DNA of 5,590 nucleotides from Micavibrio aeruginosavorus (lineage in GTDB: Bacteria; Pseudomonadota; Alphaproteobacteria; Micavibrionales; Micavibrionaceae), in the NCBI GenBank assembly GCA_003241285.1, contig QFOT01000139.1, positions 1 through 5,590 on the forward strand, written 5' to 3'. Under the pieces are notes generated by a model. The model saw only the letters and a program-made list of their open reading frames with translations, ran no database searches and was not told the origin of the DNA. Below, piece by piece: positions 1-5,590 of the stretch (the stretch's first letter is position 1; each line of letters begins with the position of its first letter). The position numbers were made by a program, and so were the translations under genes.

Positions 1-669
1 TCAAAACCGGCAACGACGGCGGATACTATCGAACAGCATTTGATGAAAGTTTCATCCAGCGATAAAAAATATGCGCTGCGCGGTTTGCTTGAAAAAGAAA
101 ATGTAAAAAACGCTTTCGTCTTTTGTAACCGTAAGCGCGACGTGGATATGCTTGGCAAATGGCTTAAGGAAAAAGGCTTCTCTGCTGCGCCGCTTCATGG
201 TGACATGGTCCAATCTGTCCGGACTAAAACCCTTCAGGATTTTAAAGACGGTAATATCGTTTTTCTTGTCTGCTCTGATGTTGCTGCCCGTGGCCTTGAT
301 GTTATCGGCGTATCCCATGTTTTCAATTATGACGTGCCGATTAACCCCGATGATTATGTTCACCGAATAGGCCGGACGGGCAGGGCAGGGCAATTAGGCA
401 AGGCCTGGACTTTATGGGCGGATGATGACGATAAATTTGTCGAAGCTATTCATAAGCGGATCGGTAAAGACATCGAAATCGAAAGCTATCAGAAAAAAGC
501 CAAGGAAGACAAAGAGCTAAAGCCGTTTATTCAGAAAAAAGATAAGCAAGAGTTTGTTTCAAACGCTAAATCTGCTCCTCCTTTCGAGAAAAAACGTAAA
601 ATAAGCGATGATGACGGTCCGAGCCGCTTTACGGATGACGATCTTCCTGCATTTCTTCAGCGCCGCTAA
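1..669 (+). CDS. DEAD-box ATP-dependent RNA helicase, RhlE-like, C-terminal part (5' end outside window)
   Basis: The gene is open from the first base, so its start lies upstream; 222 residues are visible (numbered here from the first complete codon). They hold the second RecA-like domain of an SF2 DEAD-box helicase: motif IV-like FVFCN (39-43), LHGDM (65-69), motif V region SDVAARGLD (92-100) and motif VI HRIGRTGRAG (121-130), which contact RNA and ATP. The Q motif, Walker A and DEAD box would be in the missing N-terminal half. Family members unwind short RNA duplexes in ribosome assembly and mRNA turnover in the cytoplasm. After the core is a charged, Lys/Asp-rich, probably disordered tail of about 80 residues ending in DLPAFLQRR. 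I favour the RhlE/RhlB-like bacterial group; a specific symbol would be a guess. The gene is co-directional with lptD, 72 bases upstream of it. Family assignment is firm, subgroup is inference. Confidence 0.93.
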   Translation, partial: SKPATTADTIEQHLMKVSSSDKKYALRGLLEKENVKNAFVFCNRKRDVDMLGKWLKEKGFSAAPLHGDMVQSVRTKTLQDFKDGNIVFLVCSDVAARGLDVIGVSHVFNYDVPINPDDYVHRIGRTGRAGQLGKAWTLWADDDDKFVEAIHKRIGKDIEIESYQKKAKEDKELKPFIQKKDKQEFVSNAKSAPPFEKKRKISDDDGPSRFTDDDLPAFLQRR

Positions 670-677
670 AGCTTTAG
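666..677. repeat. Perfect 12-bp palindrome over the helicase stop codon
   Basis: CTAAAGCTTTAG is perfectly self-complementary and includes the TAA stop of the helicase gene. As RNA it could form only a 4-bp stem with a 4-base loop and is not followed by a T run, so it is not a convincing terminator. It may be chance. Confidence 0.4.
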
Positions 678-690
678 ATTATTGACTTAA

Positions 691-740
691 GGGCGGGATT
701 AGACGACAAATAACTGTCTTTAATCCAGTACACCCCGCCC
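691..740 (+). promoter_or_regulatory. Imperfect hairpin in the leader just before the lptD start codon
   Basis: GGGCGGG (691-697) is fully complementary to CCCGCCC (734-740). Inside this, ATTA (698-701) can pair with TAAT (721-724) and GAC (702-704) with GTC (716-718), giving a long interrupted stem around an 11-base loop. An alternative pairing, GGATTA (696-701) with TAATCC (721-726), competes for two G residues of the outer stem. The right arm ends one base before the ATG of lptD at 742, where a Shine-Dalgarno should be, and none is visible. No T run follows, so it is not a standard intrinsic terminator. A TTGACT resembling a -35 box sits at 682-687, but no good -10 follows at 16-18 bases, so I do not call a promoter. 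A role in limiting lptD translation, or in partial termination after the helicase gene, is inference. Confidence 0.4.
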
Positions 741-741
741 G

Positions 742-2961
742 ATGATTTTACATAGAATTCAATTTAAAAAGAAGCTGACAGGTCTCCTTGTCGCCACTTT
801 ATTGTCCGGTGTTGCCCTCTATACGATTGGCAGCGGTCAAGCTGCCACTCCTCCACAGGAAGACCCGCCGGTAGATTTTGCGGCTGCTTCCGTCGAATAC
901 GATGAAATCAATCAAAAAGTGACGGCCTTGGGTGATGTCGAAATTATTCAGGATGGCCGTATCGTCAAGGCGGATCGTGTGGTCTATGACCTAAAAACCG
1001 AAGTTGTGAGCGCTGAGGGAAATGTTGCGGTTCTTGAGAAAAACGGGGACGTTCACTTTGTAGAAAAAGCCGATCTCGCGCAGGCAATGAAAAATGGCTA
1101 TGTCAAAAAATTGCAAAGCGTTTTGGCGGATGGCTCGCGCTTTACAGCGGATGAGGGTCATAGAGAAGACGGCGTCCGCACGATTATGGACAATGCAACA
1201 TATACGCCGTGCGAGCCTTGTAAGGCTAATCCTGATAAGCCGCCATCATGGCAAATCCGCGCAGATAAAGTCATTCACGATAATGAAGAGCATTCGATTA
1301 CTTATAGGAACGCGACTCTTGAAGTTGCGGGTACACCCGTCGCGTATGTCCCTTATTTTTCCCATCCAGACGGAACGATAAAACAGAAAAGCGGTTTTTT
1401 GCCGCCTATCTTCAACGCAAGCAGCAATCTCGGTTTTTCTGCAACACCTCAATACTATTGGGGAATTGATGAAACGCAGGATGCAACATTTGGCGTGCGC
1501 GCCTTTGTCGAAGAACTGCCTATGTTTCTTGGTGAATACCGGAAACGCTTCAACGATGCCGAATTGGAAATATCGGGCGGATTGGCCTATTCGGACCGTA
1601 CCGATAGTAGCGGCGGCGAGTATGAATATGTTGATGAGGAGCTGCGTGGCCATTTCTTTGGTAAAGGCCTTTGGGACATAAATGAAAAATGGCGTGCCGG
1701 ATTTGATGCTGCGATGGCATCGGATGACCAGTATATGCGCCAGTTCGATATTACGTCGGATGATGTGTTGGAGAACAAGCTGTATCTTGAGCGGTTTGAT
1801 GACCGGAATTATGCGACGCTGAGAGCATTCAGCTTTCAGGATCTAAGGATCAGTGACCGTGCCGCCGACCAGCCGAATGTTTTGCCGGAAGCAATTGTAT
1901 CTTTTCTCGGCAAACCGGGTGACACGCTTGGCGGACGATGGAGTCTTGATGCTTCCGCGCTCGGTTTAACCCGTGATGGAAGCGGTCAGGATGTGCTGCG
2001 CGGCTCCGCTACGGCAGGATGGGAGCGCAAGGATATACTTGATATCGGCCTTGTAAATGTTGTATCTGCAAGCATCCGCGGTGATGCTTATAATGTTCCA
2101 AAACGTGATGAAGACCTTTTAGGTTCTGGCGATGGAGATTCTTCCTCGACGCGTTTTTATCCTGTCCTGCATAATGTTACCAGCTATCCAATGGTCAACA
2201 ACTTTTCAGATGAAGCGCAGGTCGTATTCGAGCCTATAGTTTCCTTTACGGCTGTCAGTGACGTGAAAAACAATACTGATATTCCGAACGAAGACAGTCA
2301 GGATGTGCAGCTCGATGCAAACAATCTGTTTGAGCCTAACAGGTTTCCGGGATTGGATCGGGTTGATGATTCAAGTCATGTAACCTACGGTGCAAGGACA
2401 GGCATTCACGGGGCGGAAGGTAGTCTGGCTGAGGTATTTTTGGGGCAGAGTTATCGCTTGGACGATGAAGATAACCCATTCCCGGCGGGCTCGGGGCTTG
2501 ATAGCCAGACATCCAACTACGTAGGCGAGGTTAGAGCAATTTATCTTGATCGTCTGAATCTGAATTACCGTTTTGAATTGTCGTCGGATGATTTCTCCTC
2601 ACAGCGACATGAGCTTGATGCCAGCACTGTGATCGATCGTTTTACGCTTTCGGGTTCATACTTTTTTGCGCGCTCTCTTGAAGGAACGGATTTGACAACC
2701 AGCCGTGAGCAATTATATGGATCTTTGGCTTATGACTTTAGTGATGAATGGCGCAGTACATTGTCCGGTCGTTATGATTTGAGCGAGGAAGACCAAGGTC
2801 TGAGAAACGCAGGTCTGCTGCTTGAATATCTTGGCCAGTGCTATACGGTTTCGGCATCGGCTGTACGTAATTTTACTTTTGAATCTACGGGTGATGCAGG
2901 CACTGAAGTCATGTTGCGCGTAGGCCTTAAAAATCTTGGTGAGTTTGGTTCAGGTTCATAG
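742..2961 (+). CDS. lptD: LPS-assembly outer-membrane protein LptD (OstA/Imp)
   Basis: LptD is the outer-membrane barrel that, with the lipoprotein LptE plugged inside, inserts lipopolysaccharide into the outer leaflet after delivery along the LptA bridge. The 739-residue length is normal. A Sec signal peptide (basic start, hydrophobic core about 12-28) probably ends near GQA-34. Residues about 45-135 form the OstA/LptA-like domain. The family signature follows: YTPCEPC (154-160), SWQIRADKVIHD, then PVAYVPYFSHPDG and SGFLPP. The barrel continues with the characteristic NLFEPNRFPGLDR (528-540) and a last-strand region around GQCYTV containing Cys700. Cysteines are only 157, 160 and 700. ATG 742 is the only sensible start: an in-frame stop lies at 721-723 and the signal peptide begins here, although no Shine-Dalgarno is present. 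The usual alphaproteobacterial neighbours (lptF/G upstream, surA-pdxA-ksgA downstream) are absent. Identification is secure. Confidence 0.96.
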   Translation: MILHRIQFKKKLTGLLVATLLSGVALYTIGSGQAATPPQEDPPVDFAAASVEYDEINQKVTALGDVEIIQDGRIVKADRVVYDLKTEVVSAEGNVAVLEKNGDVHFVEKADLAQAMKNGYVKKLQSVLADGSRFTADEGHREDGVRTIMDNATYTPCEPCKANPDKPPSWQIRADKVIHDNEEHSITYRNATLEVAGTPVAYVPYFSHPDGTIKQKSGFLPPIFNASSNLGFSATPQYYWGIDETQDATFGVRAFVEELPMFLGEYRKRFNDAELEISGGLAYSDRTDSSGGEYEYVDEELRGHFFGKGLWDINEKWRAGFDAAMASDDQYMRQFDITSDDVLENKLYLERFDDRNYATLRAFSFQDLRISDRAADQPNVLPEAIVSFLGKPGDTLGGRWSLDASALGLTRDGSGQDVLRGSATAGWERKDILDIGLVNVVSASIRGDAYNVPKRDEDLLGSGDGDSSSTRFYPVLHNVTSYPMVNNFSDEAQVVFEPIVSFTAVSDVKNNTDIPNEDSQDVQLDANNLFEPNRFPGLDRVDDSSHVTYGARTGIHGAEGSLAEVFLGQSYRLDDEDNPFPAGSGLDSQTSNYVGEVRAIYLDRLNLNYRFELSSDDFSSQRHELDASTVIDRFTLSGSYFFARSLEGTDLTTSREQLYGSLAYDFSDEWRSTLSGRYDLSEEDQGLRNAGLLLEYLGQCYTVSASAVRNFTFESTGDAGTEVMLRVGLKNLGEFGSGS

Positions 2962-2963
2962 AA

Positions 2964-3692
2964 ATGACTTTTGGAAGTTATAATCCGCGCCGTCGGTATA
3001 TTGAAAGAGATCGTAAGCGCAATAACGCAGTGCTTGCCGGTGCTCTTGTAATTCTGGCCGTCGGTATGACGGGTTTTTGGCTTGGCAGACAGCATGCCAT
3101 TTTTCAGATCAATTCTTTGAAAAAAGAAACAGAAGAAACGCGTGCACAAATGACAACTCTTCAGGATGAGTTGACTAAATTACGCGCAGAAACGCAGACG
3201 GCTAATTCTAGATTCAACCAACTGCAGCAGCAATATCAGCAGGAATTGCCGGATGAAGGACCAATCCGGGATCTTGTGGGGCTTGTAACAAAACAGATAT
3301 CGGATGGTATGTCTGCGGAGCGTCTTGCTTTTGTCATACGGTCGGCGCGCCCACCTAATAACTGTTCAGATCCTGCCAGCAAAAGATTTATGGTGAAAAC
3401 TCCCGCCTATACAGGTCCGGACAGTTCGGCCTCTTTTGGCGAAGGAGCGGTTTTGATTTCAGGCATAGGTGCTTCGACCAGAAATCAAAAAGGCGAACCT
3501 CAGGCATGGTTTGATGCTTCTCAGCCTGTGACGGTTACATTTAAAACGGCAGAAGGTTTGTCGGAGCAAAAAACATCTGCCTTACCAATTCAATATTCGC
3601 AAATCGCTAAAGGCCGCGAATACCGTTTTACGTTATCGGAAGGTGAAAAGTCTTTTATTAAAGTAACCTATGATAGCTGCGATTATCCGTAG
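2964..3692 (+). CDS. Membrane-anchored coiled-coil protein of unknown function, coupled to lptD
   Basis: I do not recognise this 242-residue protein by name. It has a short very basic N-terminus (NPRRRYIERDRKR, 7-19), one hydrophobic helix (about 21-41, ending FWLGRQ), then a heptad-rich, Glu/Gln/Lys-rich segment (about 48-95) likely to be a coiled coil. The C-terminal domain (about 100-242) looks beta-rich, with Cys134 (PPNNCSDP) and Cys239 in the terminal SCDYP. By the positive-inside rule the N-terminus is cytoplasmic and the rest periplasmic, so the two cysteines could form a disulfide. The start lies 2 bases after the lptD stop with only a weak AGG (2952-2954) ahead, suggesting translational coupling to lptD. 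The layout of basic tail, helix, coil and small beta domain recalls gammaproteobacterial DUF6776-type proteins, but that is topology only. A role linked to LptD or the envelope is inferred from position. Real gene: very likely; function: unknown. Confidence 0.85.
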   Translation: MTFGSYNPRRRYIERDRKRNNAVLAGALVILAVGMTGFWLGRQHAIFQINSLKKETEETRAQMTTLQDELTKLRAETQTANSRFNQLQQQYQQELPDEGPIRDLVGLVTKQISDGMSAERLAFVIRSARPPNNCSDPASKRFMVKTPAYTGPDSSASFGEGAVLISGIGASTRNQKGEPQAWFDASQPVTVTFKTAEGLSEQKTSALPIQYSQIAKGREYRFTLSEGEKSFIKVTYDSCDYP

Positions 3693-3697
3693 GCCTA
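3690..3697. repeat. Palindrome containing both convergent stop codons
   Basis: TAGGCCTA is a perfect 8-bp palindrome. Its left TAG is the stop of the plus-strand coiled-coil gene and its right CTA is the TAG stop of ydbL on the minus strand. A run of seven T follows at 3698-3704, but the palindrome has no loop and cannot act as a terminator stem. No other strong stem precedes the T run (GATA/TATC and AGCTG/CAGCT pairings nearby are only 4-5 bp). I see no intrinsic terminator for either transcript here. Confidence 0.6.
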
Positions 3698-4015
3698 TTT
3701 TTTTACCCAGCTGCCGTTAATCATCACATATTGGCCTGATGCCATGCCGTAGAGTTTTTCTGCGGCTAAAGCTTGGACTTGAGATACGGGAACGCCTTGC
3801 TTGGCTGCTGTATCAGTATAAACCGCGAGGCGCCCGGCATTGGTTTCAGCGATCAAAGCCTGAACTTCTGCTGATGGAGAAGCGACCGCACCGACCAGGC
3901 CATCGGGTTTTTCACCGACATATCCAGCTTGCTTGGCTGACGACAGATCCATCGCGAAGGCAGCTATCGGCATGAGCATGGTAAGGGCGAGGGTCAGTAT
4001 CAGAATTTTTTTCAT
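3695..4015 (-). CDS. ydbL: YdbL family (DUF1318) small periplasmic protein
   Basis: This 106-residue protein has a clear Sec signal peptide (MKK, hydrophobic core 4-17, cleavage after AFA-21) and an 85-residue mature domain. The motifs match DUF1318/YdbL: a Gly/Lys stretch GYVGEKPDGLVG early in the mature part, then VQALIAETNAGRLAVY, TAAKQGV, QVQALAAEKL, and a terminal GQYVMINGSWVKK. Length is close to E. coli YdbL. In E. coli, YdbL has been proposed as a periplasmic chaperone that keeps the lipoprotein YnbE from over-assembling in the YdbH-YnbE inter-membrane bridge. Here it is the last gene of the same three-gene order, 12 bases after ynbE, with AAGGA seven bases before the ATG. Its 3' end meets the plus-strand gene 2 bases away, and its last codons AAA AAA are part of a run of seven A. 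Family is confident; the function is by homology. Confidence 0.9.
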   Translation of the reverse strand: MKKILILTLALTMLMPIAAFAMDLSSAKQAGYVGEKPDGLVGAVASPSAEVQALIAETNAGRLAVYTDTAAKQGVPVSQVQALAAEKLYGMASGQYVMINGSWVKK

Positions 4016-4022
4016 CTTCTTT

Positions 4023-4027
4023 TCCTT
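4023..4027 (-). promoter_or_regulatory. Ribosome binding site of ydbL
   Basis: On the minus strand AAGGA stands seven bases ahead of the ydbL ATG (4013-4015) and directly after the ynbE stop codon, supporting this start and independent ribosome loading on the third gene of the operon. Confidence 0.7.
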
Positions 4028-4228
4028 TTATTTCTTTTTCACGCCGAATAATTCGGGATTGGACATTATTTCTTTATCGAGATCGCGGTCGACTCTGACG
4101 CGGACTTCCTGCTCGATCTTAACATTCATATTAATTTCAATCGGCTTATCCGGTGCTTCGAGCTTGACGGTAGGCGTGCAGGCCGAGGTCAATAACAGGG
4201 CGGATAAAATAAGGGCAGTATGTTTCAT
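4028..4228 (-). CDS. ynbE: YnbE-like outer-membrane lipoprotein
   Basis: This 66-residue lipoprotein precursor has a short basic start (MKH), hydrophobic core, and a lipobox ending TSAC, so Cys17 is the likely lipidated residue. Thr at position -3 is less usual than Leu but acceptable. The residue after Cys is Thr, not Asp, which in enterobacteria favours Lol sorting to the outer membrane. The mature 50 residues carry the YnbE hallmark: CTP at the start, then AP..PIEINMNVKIEQEV (25-42), an alternating hydrophobic/polar beta-strand pattern, then a DRDLD segment and PELF near the end. E. coli YnbE has the same CTP and INMNVKIE core. There it stacks by beta-strand on the C-terminus of YdbH to complete a bridge from inner to outer membrane. 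The gene overlaps the ydbH stop by 4 bases (ATGA), with a strong GGAGGG upstream, and precedes ydbL by 12 bases. Small but very well supported by motif and context. Confidence 0.92.
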   Translation of the reverse strand: MKHTALILSALLLTSACTPTVKLEAPDKPIEINMNVKIEQEVRVRVDRDLDKEIMSNPELFGVKKK

Positions 4229-5590
4229 TTGTTGCCCTCCAAGAGCTTATTCTTGATCGTATCGCTCAATGTTCCCGGCTGCAAGGCCTGCCGCAGCGCC
4301 GAGGCCAAAGCGCCTTCGAGATTTAAGTTAAGATTTACGGGGCGATTGTCAAATGCCGGGCTGCTTCCTTTTGCCTTAAGCGAGGTTTTAAGATCACCGT
4401 TTAAGGGCCCATTCATCGTAAATTCAAGAGTGTCGTAATGATAATCGCTTAAAGCCAGCCTGACGGTTTGCATGCGCGGGTCGTCCCCTTTCAAGGCGGG
4501 AGGCAATTCTTTGGGAGCGTATTTGAACGAAGCGGGCTGATCCCCGCGAAGGATGCCGTTCTCAATCACGATATCACTTCCTAAATAATTAAGGGGTATG
4601 ACGCCGCTAATGCTTCCCGTGGCGGTAATCGATTGCGAATCCTGTAAAAGACTTGAAAGTTTCATATTTGCAAACTGCAGGATAAGGCTGTTTCTTTTAT
4701 CCGCTCCATACCAGGTAAACGGCTTTATCTTGAGATTTCCCCCGGATAGTGCCGCATTTATTTCTTCTACGCCGATTTCTTTGGCCGGTAAGAACTGATC
4801 CGTCAGTCTAACCTTGGCCTTTATATCCACGGGGCCGGACTGTGATAATATTTTGTTTTCCATATCGGCTATGGAGGCAAGCTCGCCCAGGCTGGGTGCG
4901 GACGCCGTAATAACGAGGTTTTTTTCCGGCTTGATATTTAATTCGGCATTTAGAAATATATTTTTCCCGGTCAGTTTTGTTTTGAAAATTCCTGCTGCTG
5001 CCTGGGCCGTGTCGAATGTCAAATTGCCATCTTCGAAAGGATAATCCTTATATTTCATCCCGCCCGCCATGATCTGGCCTGCGGCTGTAAAAGGAGAAGA
5101 TCTAAATTCAATCCATCCGGACAGGCGGCTTATCATAATGGGATCTATATCGATGCTTGTATCTTCAATCTCCGCTTTGCCGCTTAAATTTCTTTCGCCA
5201 TCGAGTAATCCTTTGAAATTGATGGATGTTGTCAGTTGCTGCTGGGATGAAAAAATGGAAGACGTGACGATATGCCTTCCCGAATTATCTGAATCTATAT
5301 TCGTCTTGCCCTGAATACGAAGCGCACCAATAGGTGTATCGAGATCGACGGTCAGGTTCTCAAGGTAAAAAGACTGAAAAGGCAATGGCTGCTTTTTAGA
5401 AGTATTGCCCGTACCAAAGCTCCCATCCCATCCGGCAATGGTAATGCGATTATTCTTATCAATCTCACCGCTTACAGTTATATTTTTAATAGACACTCTC
5501 TCGGCCTTGCCACGCGAGAGCTCAGGCCATCTGCCTCTGATTTCCAGATCGCCGATTTCGGTAAAGCCGTTCGAATCCAGATTTATTTTA
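4225..5590 (-). CDS. ydbH: YdbH family AsmA-like inter-membrane phospholipid transport protein, C-terminal part (5' end outside window)
   Basis: The frame stays open to the right edge, so the start lies beyond it; 454 residues are visible (numbered from the first complete codon at 5587-5589). A GTG at 5494-5496 is internal, because coding-like sequence continues upstream. The protein is built of alternating beta-strands typical of the long periplasmic beta-groove of AsmA-like proteins. Its C-terminus matches the YdbH 'dicarboxylate transport' domain (PF11739): GSISGVIPL (about 325-333), VIENGILRGDQPASFKYAP (340-358), LALSDYHYDTLEFTMNGPLNGDL (378-400), and RPVNLNLNLEGAL (416-428). In E. coli, YdbH is inner-membrane anchored, spans the periplasm, works redundantly with TamB and YhdP in moving phospholipids to the outer membrane, and contacts YnbE at its C-terminus. 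The old dicarboxylate label is a legacy name. The visible piece would be roughly half of a protein the size of E. coli YdbH. It is the first visible gene of the ydbH-ynbE-ydbL operon. Confidence 0.9.
   Translation of the reverse strand, partial: KINLDSNGFTEIGDLEIRGRWPELSRGKAERVSIKNITVSGEIDKNNRITIAGWDGSFGTGNTSKKQPLPFQSFYLENLTVDLDTPIGALRIQGKTNIDSDNSGRHIVTSSIFSSQQQLTTSINFKGLLDGERNLSGKAEIEDTSIDIDPIMISRLSGWIEFRSSPFTAAGQIMAGGMKYKDYPFEDGNLTFDTAQAAAGIFKTKLTGKNIFLNAELNIKPEKNLVITASAPSLGELASIADMENKILSQSGPVDIKAKVRLTDQFLPAKEIGVEEINAALSGGNLKIKPFTWYGADKRNSLILQFANMKLSSLLQDSQSITATGSISGVIPLNYLGSDIVIENGILRGDQPASFKYAPKELPPALKGDDPRMQTVRLALSDYHYDTLEFTMNGPLNGDLKTSLKAKGSSPAFDNRPVNLNLNLEGALASALRQALQPGTLSDTIKNKLLEGNK
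4235..4240 (-). promoter_or_regulatory. Strong ribosome binding site of ynbE inside the end of ydbH
   Basis: GGAGGG on the minus strand, six bases before the ynbE ATG, lies within the last codons of ydbH (Glu-Gly of the C-terminal LLEGNK). With the ATGA overlap it points to both coupled and independent initiation of ynbE. A near-consensus site would allow more YnbE than YdbH per transcript, which is inference. Confidence 0.75.

Noticed and set aside
52..393. Open reading frame on the minus strand inside the helicase gene
   Set aside because: It lies wholly antisense to strong helicase motifs and its translation has no recognisable domain or signal.
682..711. Possible sigma-70 promoter with TTGACT as -35 box for lptD
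   Set aside because: The best -10 candidate at a reasonable distance, ACAAAT at 706-711, matches only half of the consensus, so it is not reported as a feature.
1246..1653. 135-codon open frame on the minus strand inside lptD
   Set aside because: It is antisense to conserved LptD sequence; composition and lack of motifs fit a shadow frame.
2841..3149. Minus-strand open frame spanning the lptD/coiled-coil gene junction
   Set aside because: Both plus-strand genes are well supported here, and the antisense product (rich in His, Arg and Phe, no domain) looks non-coding.
3690..3704. Intrinsic terminator formed by TAGGCCTA and the following T run
   Set aside because: The palindrome has no loop and only 4 bp per arm, so no stable stem can precede the T tract.
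3933..4256. Plus-strand open frame across ynbE and the start of ydbL
   Set aside because: It is antisense to two motif-supported genes; its hydrophobic stretch merely mirrors the A-rich minus-strand sequence between them.
5494..5496. GTG as the start codon of the ydbH reading frame
   Set aside because: The same frame stays open to the window edge with plausible beta-strand sequence (for example ITVSGEI is preceded by DLEIRGRWPELSRG), and the family is much longer, so the GTG is an internal valine.

Overview
The window looks like chromosomal DNA from a Gram-negative (diderm, LPS-bearing) proteobacterium. An alphaproteobacterium of moderate GC is my best guess. Support is the full-length outer-membrane LPS translocon protein LptD, a YdbH/YnbE/YdbL envelope module, and an RhlE-type DEAD-box helicase with a short conserved-looking C-terminal tail. 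No rRNA, tRNA, CRISPR array, insertion sequence, integrase or phage gene is visible. This is core or envelope chromosome rather than an obvious mobile island.

Left half, plus strand. The window opens inside a DEAD-box RNA helicase gene (only the C-terminal 222 residues are present, 1-669). A 72-nt intergenic spacer (670-741) holds a short palindrome and a long imperfect GC-rich inverted repeat that abuts the next start codon. Then comes lptD (742-2961), complete with signal peptide, OstA/LptA-like N-terminal domain, LptD barrel and conserved cysteines. Two bases after its stop begins a 242-residue protein of unknown function (2964-3692) with one N-terminal membrane helix, a coiled coil and a small Cys-containing C-terminal domain.

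Right half, minus strand. Three genes read leftwards as one compact operon: ydbH (C-terminal 454 residues, running off the right edge), ynbE (4028-4228, lipoprotein) and ydbL (3695-4015, small secreted protein). ydbH and ynbE overlap by 4 bases (ATGA), and ynbE and ydbL are 12 bases apart, each with a good Shine-Dalgarno. The order matches E. coli ydbH-ynbE-ydbL, whose products form an AsmA-like protein bridge for phospholipid transport between inner and outer membrane.

How it fits together. The plus-strand pair and the minus-strand operon converge with only two bases between stop codons, and both stops lie in one perfect 8-bp palindrome. The window therefore places the terminal step of LPS export (LptD) tail-to-tail with an inter-membrane phospholipid bridge (YdbH-YnbE). 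The least understood piece is the membrane-anchored coiled-coil protein coupled to lptD. I see no clearly new defence, mobile or RNA system. The candidate novelties are that protein, the hairpin at the lptD start, and the helicase tail.
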